From the NCBI GenBank assembly GCA_019241805.1, contig JAFAWL010000108.1, positions 1-8,380 on the forward strand: a DNA stretch of 8,380 nucleotides, read 5' to 3'. Every line of letters begins with the position of its first letter. Position 1 is the stretch's first letter. Source of the stretch: Actinomycetota bacterium (GTDB taxonomy: Bacteria; Actinomycetota; Actinomycetes; Mycobacteriales; Jatrophihabitantaceae). The position numbers and the translations under genes were made by a program. The notes under the pieces are model-generated. The model made no database searches and was not told the DNA's origin. It saw nothing but the letters and a program-made list of their open reading frames with translations. Shown here piece by piece: positions 1 through 5,286 of this stretch.

Positions 1-57
1 GCGTCGACGTTCTCCGACGGCATGCTGACTCTTGATTCGATCTGGCTGGCGAAGTAG
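1..57 (+). CDS. C-terminal end of an unidentified protein (partial)
   Basis: Frame 1 is open from the window edge to a TAG at 55-57 and encodes 18 residues, ASTFSDGMLTLDSIWLAK. The other two plus-strand frames hit stops within the first 33 bases. A perfect 12-bp hairpin begins 18 bases after the stop, which is what one expects at the end of a real gene. The fragment is too short to assign a family, and I do not recognise it. It converges with the tRNA-Gly gene. Confidence is limited because an 18-codon open frame can arise by chance in GC-rich DNA; the terminator-like hairpin is the main support. Confidence 0.45.
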   Translation, partial: ASTFSDGMLTLDSIWLAK

Positions 58-75
58 GTCCGGGACTGCGCTGTA

Positions 76-107
76 CCCTCTCGGTGTCCTTCGTAACACC
101 GAGAGGG
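76..107. terminator. 12-bp perfect inverted repeat, probable bidirectional terminator
   Basis: CCCTCTCGGTGT (76-87) pairs perfectly with ACACCGAGAGGG (96-107) around an 8-base loop. It sits between two convergent transcription units: the gene ending at 57 and the minus-strand tRNA whose 3' end is at 168. There is no T-run on either side, which is common for actinobacterial hairpin terminators. A processing or protein-binding site is possible but less likely given the position. Confidence 0.7.
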
Positions 108-167
108 AACGTCATACCGGTCGAGGGTGCGTCGCTCTCAGCGCCCGATAACACGGGCCTCGTCGGG

Positions 168-238
168 AGCGGGTGACGAGAATCGAACTCGCACTGTCAG
201 CTTGGGAAGCTGATGTTCTGCCATTGAACTACACCCGC
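168..238 (-). tRNA. tRNA-Gly, anticodon CCC
   Basis: The minus strand folds as a complete 71-base tRNA. The acceptor stem GCGGGTG/CACCCGC has seven perfect pairs (238-232 with 175-169). The D-arm includes TTCAATGGCAGAA. The anticodon stem is TCAGC/GCTGA with loop TTCCCAA, which gives anticodon CCC. The T-loop is GTTCGATTC. The discriminator base is T (complement of 168), as usual for glycine tRNAs. CCA is not encoded: the bases after it read CCC. It decodes GGG and is divergent from dcd. The anticodon is read directly from the loop; the isotype rests on similarity to known CCC glycine tRNAs. Confidence 0.96.
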
Positions 239-250
239 GGCGCGCCGGTC

Positions 251-256
251 ATGCTA
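251..256 (-). promoter_or_regulatory. Candidate -10 element of the tRNA-Gly promoter
   Basis: On the minus strand the hexamer TAGCAT (256 to 251) fits the actinobacterial -10 pattern TANNNT and lies 12 bases before the first base of the mature tRNA. This would give a short 5' leader to be removed by RNase P. No good -35 is visible at the expected distance (GCCTCC at 279-274). Confidence 0.45.
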
Positions 257-283
257 CCCGACCAGGGGCCGCCGGAGGCGGCG

Positions 284-312
284 TCGAACGGGAGGCTCGC
301 ACGCACTAACCT
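284..312 (+). promoter_or_regulatory. Candidate leaderless promoter of dcd
   Basis: TAACCT at 307-312 fits TANNNT and ends 7 bases before the ATG at 320, so transcription would start at or next to the start codon. TCGAAC at 284-289 is a partial -35 match at a 17-base spacer. No Shine-Dalgarno sequence lies in the right place before the ATG, which supports a leaderless mRNA. The promoter shares the short 239-319 gap with the divergent tRNA promoter. Confidence 0.5.
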
Positions 313-319
313 TCGCGGC

Positions 320-898
320 ATGCTCTTGTCCGACCGCGACATTCGGGCCGAGGCCGATGCCGGCCGGCTCGTGCTCGACCCGTGGGACCCGGATCTGGTG
401 CAGCCGTCGAGCGTGGACGTGCGCCTCGACCGCTACTTCCGCGTGTTCAACAACTCGCAGTACACGCACATCGACCCGTCGCAACAGCAGGATGATCTGA
501 CGACGCTGGTCGAGCCGAAGGGTGACGAGCCGTTCGTGCTGCACCCGGGCGAGTTCGTGCTCGGCTCGACCTTGGAGGTCGTGACCCTGCCCGACGATCT
601 GGCCGGTCGGCTTGAGGGCAAGTCCTCGCTGGGCCGACTCGGCCTGCTGACCCACTCGACGGCCGGGTTCATCGACCCCGGTTTCTCCGGGCACATCACC
701 CTAGAACTGTCGAACGTCGCCAACCTACCGATCACCTTGCTGCCGGGCATGAAGATCGGCCAGCTCTGCTTGTTCCGCCTGTCGAGTCCGGCCGAGCATC
801 CCTACGGCTCGGCCATTTACGGTTCGCGCTACCAGGGTCAGCGCGGCCCGACGCCGAGCCGGTCGTACGTCAACTTCCGGCGCTGGCCCACGAACTAG
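320..898 (+). CDS. dcd: dCTP deaminase, bifunctional dCTP deaminase/dUTPase type
   Basis: A cytosolic trimeric enzyme of the dUTPase superfamily. It deaminates dCTP and, in the mycobacterial type, also hydrolyses the dUTP formed, giving dUMP for thymidylate synthase. The 192 residues compare with about 190 in M. tuberculosis Dcd. Visible signatures are [12 protein letters not shown] (26-37), the catalytic motif [11 protein letters not shown] (100-110) with S102 and R106, [21 protein letters not shown] (112-132) with catalytic Glu129, and the C-terminal lid [13 protein letters not shown] (171-183). Ala115 aligns with the residue tied to dTTP feedback in the M. tuberculosis enzyme. The start [11 protein letters not shown] matches the family N-terminus. 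A longer open frame back to GTG 173 would overlap the tRNA and is not used. The gene converges with marR at a 9-base gap. The bifunctional assignment comes from overall similarity and was not tested. Confidence 0.96.
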   Translation: MLLSDRDIRAEADAGRLVLDPWDPDLVQPSSVDVRLDRYFRVFNNSQYTHIDPSQQQDDLTTLVEPKGDEPFVLHPGEFVLGSTLEVVTLPDDLAGRLEGKSSLGRLGLLTHSTAGFIDPGFSGHITLELSNVANLPITLLPGMKIGQLCLFRLSSPAEHPYGSAIYGSRYQGQRGPTPSRSYVNFRRWPTN

Positions 899-907
899 CG
901 CCGGTCA

Positions 908-1471
908 TCACGACGGCTTGAGGCCCGCCACCACCTTCTCCAGCAAAGCGGCCAGCTGCCGCTGCTCGCGCGCGTCCAGCGGCGACAGGATGCGTGACTC
1001 CACCACCTCGGCGTCGAGCACGGCCCGCCGGAACAGTTCCCACCCGGCGTCGGCCAAAACCACTCGGCTGCGGGCCCGGTTGTCCGGGTCGGCCGAGCGA
1101 GCCACCAAGCCACGCTCGACCATGCGATCCAGCCGATGCGTCATGGTCGACGGGCTCACACCGCAGATGTCGGCCAGCCGAGACGGCATCACGCCCCCGC
1201 CTCGGCCGTCGAGCGCCAGCGTCGAGAGCACCGTCCACTCGCCGTGCGAGAGACCCAACTCCTCGAATTGATCCCGATAGAAGACGTCCAGCCGCCGGCC
1301 GAGCCGGCTGATCGCCGTGACCACCCGTTGCACGCTCTCCTGCCCACCGGCGGCCGTGTAGAGCGCGACCGCCTGCTCGTAGTCGGCCCACGGCGTGACC
1401 CCCGTAGCCGCCGGGTCATCCGGCAGCGGCGCCGGGGTGGAGCGACGGCGAGGCGACACGTCGCCGAGCAT
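908..1471 (-). CDS. MarR-family winged-helix transcriptional repressor
   Basis: A 187-residue DNA-binding regulator, likely a dimer repressing the divergent MFS gene and itself. The MarR core runs from about residue 46 to 185. Residues 62-90 (DVFYRDQFEELGLSHGEWTV...) form the dimer/ligand helices. The helix-turn-helix is at 96-122, with recognition helix SPSTMTHRLDRMVERGLV. The wing is RSADPDNRARSRVVLADAG at 125-143, close to the family pattern R..DPDDRR...V.LT..G. The last 35 residues are a helical dimerisation tail. The N-terminus carries about 25 extra Pro/Arg-rich residues. The start ATG (1471-1469) is the only sensible one, since the open frame continues upstream only through the operator region. 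It has no clear Shine-Dalgarno sequence. The ligand cannot be told from sequence; pairing with an efflux pump suggests a phenolic or drug-like compound. Confidence 0.93.
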   Translation of the reverse strand: MLGDVSPRRRSTPAPLPDDPAATGVTPWADYEQAVALYTAAGGQESVQRVVTAISRLGRRLDVFYRDQFEELGLSHGEWTVLSTLALDGRGGGVMPSRLADICGVSPSTMTHRLDRMVERGLVARSADPDNRARSRVVLADAGWELFRRAVLDAEVVESRILSPLDAREQRQLAALLEKVVAGLKPS

Positions 1472-1478
1472 AGCCGGT

Positions 1479-1507
1479 TTGTTTGATATCGAACTTCGAA
1501 ATAGAAT
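1479..1507 (+). promoter_or_regulatory. Promoter of the MFS transporter gene
   Basis: TTGTTT (1479-1484) and TAGAAT (1502-1507) are separated by 17 bases, a good sigma-70-type promoter for an actinobacterium. The AT-rich patch stands out from its surroundings. The MarR-type dyad covers most of the -35, the spacer and most of the -10, so repressor binding would block RNA polymerase. The predicted start near 1514 leaves a leader of about 65 bases before the ATG. Confidence 0.6.
1482..1506. promoter_or_regulatory. Imperfect 25-bp dyad, candidate MarR operator
   Basis: The dyad is centred on C1494. Nine of the twelve base pairs out from the centre are complementary, with a perfect core TCGAA-C-TTCGA at 1489-1499. 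Size and symmetry suit a MarR dimer. Its place between the divergent marR and transporter genes, across the transporter promoter, is the usual arrangement for autoregulated MarR/efflux pairs. Binding by this particular MarR protein is inference. Confidence 0.6.
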
Positions 1508-1579
1508 AGTTGAGGACTGCGTTGAAGCCCGAGAGTGTGCGGCAAGGGACAAGGCAGACGATCGGAGAGGAGGTGCGTG

Positions 1580-2869
1580 ATGTCGGAGCAGACGACACGG
1601 CGCGCGGCGGTACGGCCACCCGCGCCGCCGCCCAGGCTGGTCGCTTTGATCGCCGGCTCCTCGCTGGCCTCGGCCGGTTGGGGTGCGATCCTGCCCTACC
1701 TGTACGCCGACATCGACGGCACGCGCCACCTCGGCGGGTTCGTCGCGGCGGCGACCTTCACCGCCTTCGCACTCGGTTCATTGCTCGCGGCGCCGGTCGC
1801 CGGGCGGTTGGCCGACGGCCGCAGCCCGGTGCTCGTAGCCTCGCTGTCGCGCGTCGCGCTGGCCATCGGAGTGCTCGCGCTCGGCTTGACGTCGGCTGCC
1901 GCCGCCGTCTGGCTCGCGGCCGCCTTCACCGGGGCCGCCGTGGCCGTCACCCAGCCGGCCATCGGCGTACTGCTCCTGGCCTGGACACCCGAACACCGCT
2001 CCCGCGAGGTATTCGCCTGGCAATTCATCGGGTTGAGCCTGGCCATGGCCCTCGGCGGATTCGTCGGCGGCCTGCTGGTCGACCTGAGCTCGCCGAGCGG
2101 TACGCATCCGATCTACTACATCGCGGCGGCGACGGCCCTGGCCAGTGCGATCGCGGTCTGCGCGGCCGGCCGCGGCACCGGATCCACCGCGGTGCGAGCC
2201 GACGTCGAGCCGGACGGGATCGGTCTGCGAGCCCTGCTCCACCGGCGGCCGGTGCGCTGGTTGCTCGCCCTCACCGTGCTGATCATGTTGGCCTGCTATG
2301 CCCAGTACGAGTCGGGGCTGCCGGCTTACGCGCTCGGCTTCGCGCACGTCCAGCCTTCGCTGCTCGGCACCGGTGTCGCCCTCAATGCGATCATGGTCGC
2401 CATCCTGACCGCGCCGGTCGTGCGGCTGACCCGACGTCACGAGCCGACGACCCTGCTGGCCGCCTGCGCCGGAATCTGGATCGTCTGCTGGCTCGTCATC
2501 GCCGCGCCGCTCGCGGTCGGCGGCATCGGGGCATCGGCCGTACTGCTCGGCTACGCCGGCATCTCGTTCGGCGAGACCATGCTGGCCCCGGTGCTCAGCC
2601 CGCTCGCCGCCTCGGTCGCACCGGAGGGCGCGACCGGACGTACCCTGGCCGCGGTGACGGGCGCATCGACGTTGGCCAACGCCGTCGGCCCGGTGCTCTC
2701 GGGCATCCTGCTCGCCCTGCAGGTGCCGAGCGGCTTCATCGCGCTGCAACTGCTCTGCTGCATCGGCGCGATCGCCCTGGCGGTCCGACTGGGCGCGCAA
2801 CGCCGGACGGCCAGGCCGTTCTGGGACCTTGACGTCGCCGACGAGCTCATCCCGGCACGCGTCGGCTGA
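1580..2869 (+). CDS. Major facilitator superfamily transporter, probable multidrug efflux
   Basis: A 429-residue inner-membrane protein with twelve predicted helices, at roughly residues 20-42, 52-72, 82-104, 106-130, 147-168, 177-197, 226-248, 260-282, 288-310, 312-340, 355-380 and 384-404. An MFS motif A variant, AGRLADGRSP (74-83), follows helix 2, and a charged central loop occupies about 198-225. Helix 7 has the acidic AQYESGLPAYA stretch seen in drug/H+ antiporter relatives. Start choice: AGGAGG at 1568-1573 lies 6 bases before ATG 1580; an in-frame GTG directly before (1577) is a less likely start. Divergent MarR control suggests efflux of a toxic small molecule. The substrate is unknown, and import or sugar transport cannot be excluded. 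Helix limits were judged by eye. Confidence 0.9.
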   Translation: MSEQTTRRAAVRPPAPPPRLVALIAGSSLASAGWGAILPYLYADIDGTRHLGGFVAAATFTAFALGSLLAAPVAGRLADGRSPVLVASLSRVALAIGVLALGLTSAAAAVWLAAAFTGAAVAVTQPAIGVLLLAWTPEHRSREVFAWQFIGLSLAMALGGFVGGLLVDLSSPSGTHPIYYIAAATALASAIAVCAAGRGTGSTAVRADVEPDGIGLRALLHRRPVRWLLALTVLIMLACYAQYESGLPAYALGFAHVQPSLLGTGVALNAIMVAILTAPVVRLTRRHEPTTLLAACAGIWIVCWLVIAAPLAVGGIGASAVLLGYAGISFGETMLAPVLSPLAASVAPEGATGRTLAAVTGASTLANAVGPVLSGILLALQVPSGFIALQLLCCIGAIALAVRLGAQRRTARPFWDLDVADELIPARVG

Positions 2870-2878
2870 GCGCGCCAA

Positions 2879-2896
2879 GCCGACACTCGCGTCGGC
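2879..2896. terminator. Short GC-rich hairpin between convergent MFS and ilvE genes
   Basis: GCCGAC (2879-2884) pairs with GTCGGC (2891-2896) around a 6-base loop. It lies in the 46-base gap between the MFS stop at 2869 and the ilvE stop at 2916, so it could end transcripts from both sides. There is no T-run and the stem is short, so the call is tentative. Confidence 0.4.
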
Positions 2897-2915
2897 GGAA
2901 GTCTCGGCGTGCGTC

Positions 2916-4007
2916 TCAGGCGCTGACGAGTTGGTGCATCCAGTTGTGCTCGTCCGGCGCCCGACCGGTCTGCAGGTCGAGCAGCTTTTCGCGCAGCTGC
3001 ATCGTGATGGGTCCGGGCTCGCCGGTGCCGACCGTCCACGATCCGTGCGCGTGCTTCACCGACCCGACCGGAGTGATGACGGCGGCCGTCCCGCAGGCGA
3101 AGACCTCGGTGAGCTCGCCCGACGCGTTGCCGGCCGCCCACTCGTCGGTGGAGATCTTGCCCTCCTCGGTGGAGTAGCCGAGGTCGTGGGCGAGCGTGAG
3201 CAGCGAGTCGCGGGTGACACCGGGCAGGAGCGTTCCCGTCAGTGCCGGCGTGAGGATGCGGGCCGATGAACCCGAGCCGTACACGAAGTAGAGGTTCATG
3301 CCGCCCATCTCCTCCACCCAGCGGTGCTCGGTCGCGTCGAGCCAGACGACTTGGTCGCAACCCTGATCGGCGGCGTACGCCTGGGCGATCAGTGACGCGG
3401 CGTAGTTGCCGCCGCACTTGGCCTCGCCGGTCCCGCCCGGTGCCGCGCGGGTGTACTCGGTCGAGAGCCAGACCGACACCGGCTTGACCCCCTGCGGGAA
3501 GTACGGGCCCGCCGGCGAGGCGATGAGCAGGAACGTGTACGCGTTGGCCGGCTTCACGCCCAGCCCGACCTCTGAGGCGATCATGAACGGGCGCAGGTAG
3601 AGCGAGTCGTCCGATTCGCGCGCCACCCATTCCCGGTCGATGTCCACGAGCGACCGGATCGACTCGACGAACAGGTGCTCGGGCAGCTCGGCCATCGCCA
3701 GCCGCTGAGCCGAGCGCTGGAAGCGCCGCGCATTCTCCAACGGTCGGAAGGTCGCGACACCACCGTCGGGCTGTCGGTACGCCTTCAGCCCCTCGAAGAT
3801 CGTCTGCCCGTAGTGCAGAGCCATCGACGCCGGGTCGACGGTCAACGGACCGTAAGGTTCCACGACGCCCTCGCCCCACGCCCCGTCACGGAACTCGATA
3901 CGCACCATGTGATCGGTGAAGTAGCGGCCGAAACCGGGAGCGGCGAGGATCGCCGCCCGTTCTTCAGCCGAGCGCGGAGAGTCTGAACGGCGGACGGAGA
4001 ACGACAT
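2916..4007 (-). CDS. ilvE: Branched-chain amino acid aminotransferase
   Basis: A cytosolic PLP enzyme of fold type IV that interconverts valine, leucine and isoleucine with their 2-oxo acids using glutamate/2-oxoglutarate. It has 363 residues, near the 368 of M. tuberculosis IlvE. Visible features are SMALHYGQTIFEGLKAYR (61-78), the PLP lysine K197 in GGTGEAKCGGNYAAS (191-205), VWLDATEHRWVEEMGGMN (221-238) with the cofactor-contacting Glu of this family, and the phosphate-binding turn EVFACGTAAVITPVG (301-315). The start ATG 4007 gives the normal actinobacterial N-terminus, and a TANNNT element 8 bases before it suggests a leaderless mRNA. It stands alone, as is usual for actinobacterial ilvE, with convergent MFS downstream and divergent abrB-like upstream. 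It may also serve in methionine salvage, as known for the M. tuberculosis enzyme. All key residues are present. Confidence 0.96.
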   Translation of the reverse strand: MSFSVRRSDSPRSAEERAAILAAPGFGRYFTDHMVRIEFRDGAWGEGVVEPYGPLTVDPASMALHYGQTIFEGLKAYRQPDGGVATFRPLENARRFQRSAQRLAMAELPEHLFVESIRSLVDIDREWVARESDDSLYLRPFMIASEVGLGVKPANAYTFLLIASPAGPYFPQGVKPVSVWLSTEYTRAAPGGTGEAKCGGNYAASLIAQAYAADQGCDQVVWLDATEHRWVEEMGGMNLYFVYGSGSSARILTPALTGTLLPGVTRDSLLTLAHDLGYSTEEGKISTDEWAAGNASGELTEVFACGTAAVITPVGSVKHAHGSWTVGTGEPGPITMQLREKLLDLQTGRAPDEHNWMHQLVSA

Positions 4008-4015
4008 AGTTTGAC

Positions 4016-4021
4016 ATCCTA
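4016..4021 (-). promoter_or_regulatory. Candidate -10 element of a leaderless ilvE promoter
   Basis: On the minus strand TAGGAT (4021 to 4016) fits TANNNT and is followed by 8 bases and then the ilvE ATG (4007). No Shine-Dalgarno sequence precedes the ATG. The -35 region (GGACCA at 4044-4039) is weak. With transcription starting at the ATG there is no room for a leader-peptide attenuator. Confidence 0.5.
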
Positions 4022-4138
4022 GTATCGCCGTGGCGGTCTGGTCCCCGCGTTTTCCGGGTCCACGAACGGGTCAGGGAACCAGTCGACACCGGCGACGGAA
4101 CCACTCGTCGCTACGCGCAATCAGCGACCTGCTTCGGA

Positions 4139-4169
4139 TTGCCGCAAAGCGGCTCTGGCGCGCTACCGT
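4139..4169 (+). promoter_or_regulatory. Candidate leaderless promoter of the AbrB-like gene, with embedded dyad
   Basis: TACCGT at 4164-4169 fits TANNNT and ends 6 bases before ATG 4176, suggesting a leaderless message. TTGCCG at 4139-4144 is a fair -35 at a long 19-base spacer. A 13-base palindrome, GCCGC-AAA-GCGGC (4141-4153), overlaps the -35 and the start of the spacer and could be an autoregulatory site. The rest of the 168-base gap 4008-4175 shows no gene or other clear element. Confidence 0.42.
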
Positions 4170-4175
4170 TTGGAC

Positions 4176-4430
4176 ATGACGCAGTCACACGGCTTCGTGA
4201 ACATCCAGGGCCGCGGAACTATCGCGCTGCCGGCGGTCCTTCGCCGCACGCATCATCTCGATCAGCCCGGGGCGCAGGTCGAGGTGATCGAACGGTCCGA
4301 CGGAGTGATCGAGCTGCAACCGCACCTGCCTGTCGCCGCCCGCGAGGCGTGGGCCCGCTACGAGACGCAGGCGGTGCCGAACGCCAGCGAGACCCGGGAT
4401 AAGCCGAAGAAGGCCAAGAAGAACAAGTAG
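4176..4430 (+). CDS. AbrB/MazE/SpoVT-type swapped-hairpin DNA-binding protein, orphan
   Basis: An 84-residue protein. Residues about 4-50 fit the AbrB-like beta fold: GFVNIQGRGTIALPAVLRRTHHL, then an acidic/hydrophobic stretch VEVIERSDGVIELQP. The pattern G.v.i..rG.i.LPa.lR is the typical start of this domain. Residues 51-66 look like a short helix (VAAREAWARYE), and the C-terminus is a basic tail KPKKAKKNK. Proteins of this fold are antitoxins or transition-state regulators that bind DNA as dimers. No toxin-sized gene lies next to it, so a stand-alone regulator is more likely than half of a toxin-antitoxin pair. ATG 4176 is chosen over TTG 4170 because the -10 element TACCGT ends at 4169. 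It converges with the lipid operon, with 7 bases between stops. Its targets are unknown. Confidence 0.8.
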   Translation: MTQSHGFVNIQGRGTIALPAVLRRTHHLDQPGAQVEVIERSDGVIELQPHLPVAAREAWARYETQAVPNASETRDKPKKAKKNK

Positions 4431-4437
4431 AGCCTGC

Positions 4438-5286
4438 TCAGCCGGGGACGATCGTCGCCTCGAGGTGACGGCGACCGGTCGCCAGCGCCGTCATCTCGAC
4501 GTACCAACCGCCCTCGGCTGCCCGCGATTCGCGCACGGCGACCGTCGCCGGCACCGGCGTCGGTGCCTTGAAACCGACCTCAAAGCGCACCGCTCCCGTC
4601 GGAGCCGCCCCCTCCAACGTCGCCACTGCGCGGGCCGCGAGCCACATCCCGTGCGCGATGGGTCGGGGGAAGCCGAACGCCCTCGCGCCGACGCGGGACA
4701 GATGGATCGGATTGCGGTCGCCGGACACCGCCGCGTAGCGCCGCCCTACATCGGCCGGAATGCGCAGCACCGCGCGGGCGTCGGTGGCTTGCGGGTCCGG
4801 AGAACGGGCCGGCCGCGGACCCGTGGGGCGGTGTTCGCGCCGCAGGTAGGTGCTAATCGATTGCCAGACGAGTTCGTCGTCGCAGCGGGCCTCGGCGATG
4901 ATGTCGACCTGCCGACCGGCGCGGTGTTCGCGGACCTCGCTCGAGGTGACGGCGAGATCGAGCGGCTCGTCGAACGTGATCGGACGGTGCTGGCGGATGG
5001 TGTTCTCGACGTGCACCAGACCGAGCACCGGCAGCGGGAAATCCGGTTCCGCCATCCGGGCGATACCAAGCGGAAAGGCGAGGACGTGAGGGGCCGTGAC
5101 CGGCAGCACGGCGTCCACCCGAAATCCGCACAGCCGTTGGTAGGCAGCGAGGCGATCCGGCTGGAACCGCTGCCCACGCAAGGCGAGGACGACATCCGCC
5201 CGTCCACCCGCCGAGCGGCCCAACCGGCTGCGGACGAGCAACCGGCCGAGCCGGGGTGGCTCGGCCAGCAGGCGGGTCGTCGGCAT
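4438..5286 (-). CDS. htdX: MaoC-like (R)-specific enoyl-CoA hydratase / 3-hydroxyacyl dehydratase, HtdX type
   Basis: A 282-residue cytosolic hot-dog-fold enzyme that adds or removes water between trans-2-enoyl and (R)-3-hydroxyacyl thioesters. The C-terminal half carries the hydratase-2 motif YAAVSGDRNPIHLSRVGARAFGFPRPIAHGM (starting at residue 184), with the catalytic pair D190 and H195. The N-terminal half, about 30-150, resembles a second, degenerate hot-dog domain without that motif, so this is a double hot-dog protein like M. tuberculosis HtdX (about 280 residues). The ATG shares one base with the fabG4 stop (TGATG), so the two are translationally coupled; GGAG at 5294-5291 is the likely ribosome site. 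It is the last gene of the operon. Direction in vivo (oxidation or synthesis) cannot be read from sequence. The name is by similarity and by its place beside fabG4. Confidence 0.9.
   Translation of the reverse strand: MPTTRLLAEPPRLGRLLVRSRLGRSAGGRADVVLALRGQRFQPDRLAAYQRLCGFRVDAVLPVTAPHVLAFPLGIARMAEPDFPLPVLGLVHVENTIRQHRPITFDEPLDLAVTSSEVREHRAGRQVDIIAEARCDDELVWQSISTYLRREHRPTGPRPARSPDPQATDARAVLRIPADVGRRYAAVSGDRNPIHLSRVGARAFGFPRPIAHGMWLAARAVATLEGAAPTGAVRFEVGFKAPTPVPATVAVRESRAAEGGWYVEMTALATGRRHLEATIVPG

Noticed and set aside
173..319. Longer dcd starting at GTG 173
   Set aside because: The extension overlaps the antisense of the tRNA-Gly gene and has no family similarity. The protein family starts at MLLSDRD, ATG 320.
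1472..1729. Longer MarR reading frame upstream to 1729
   Set aside because: It would run through the divergent promoter and into the MFS coding region. The added residues look like random GC-rich translation.
1510..2832. 440-codon plus-strand open frame over the MFS gene
   Set aside because: Arg/Gly/Pro-rich translation without family features. The frame of the MFS protein has twelve hydrophobic helices and a Shine-Dalgarno site.
2551..3879. 442-codon minus-strand open frame over the MFS end and ilvE
   Set aside because: Shadow frame: its low-complexity Arg-rich product covers the well-supported IlvE frame and the antisense of the MFS gene.
4011..4016. Perfect TTGACA on the plus strand upstream of the AbrB-like gene
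   Set aside because: No TANNNT element lies at 16-19 bases downstream (the 17-base position reads CGGTCT), and the gene has a better placed -10 at 4164.
4176..4430. Toxin-antitoxin module built on the AbrB/MazE-like protein
   Set aside because: No PIN, MazF or other toxin-sized gene is adjacent. The neighbours are ilvE and a MaoC hydratase.
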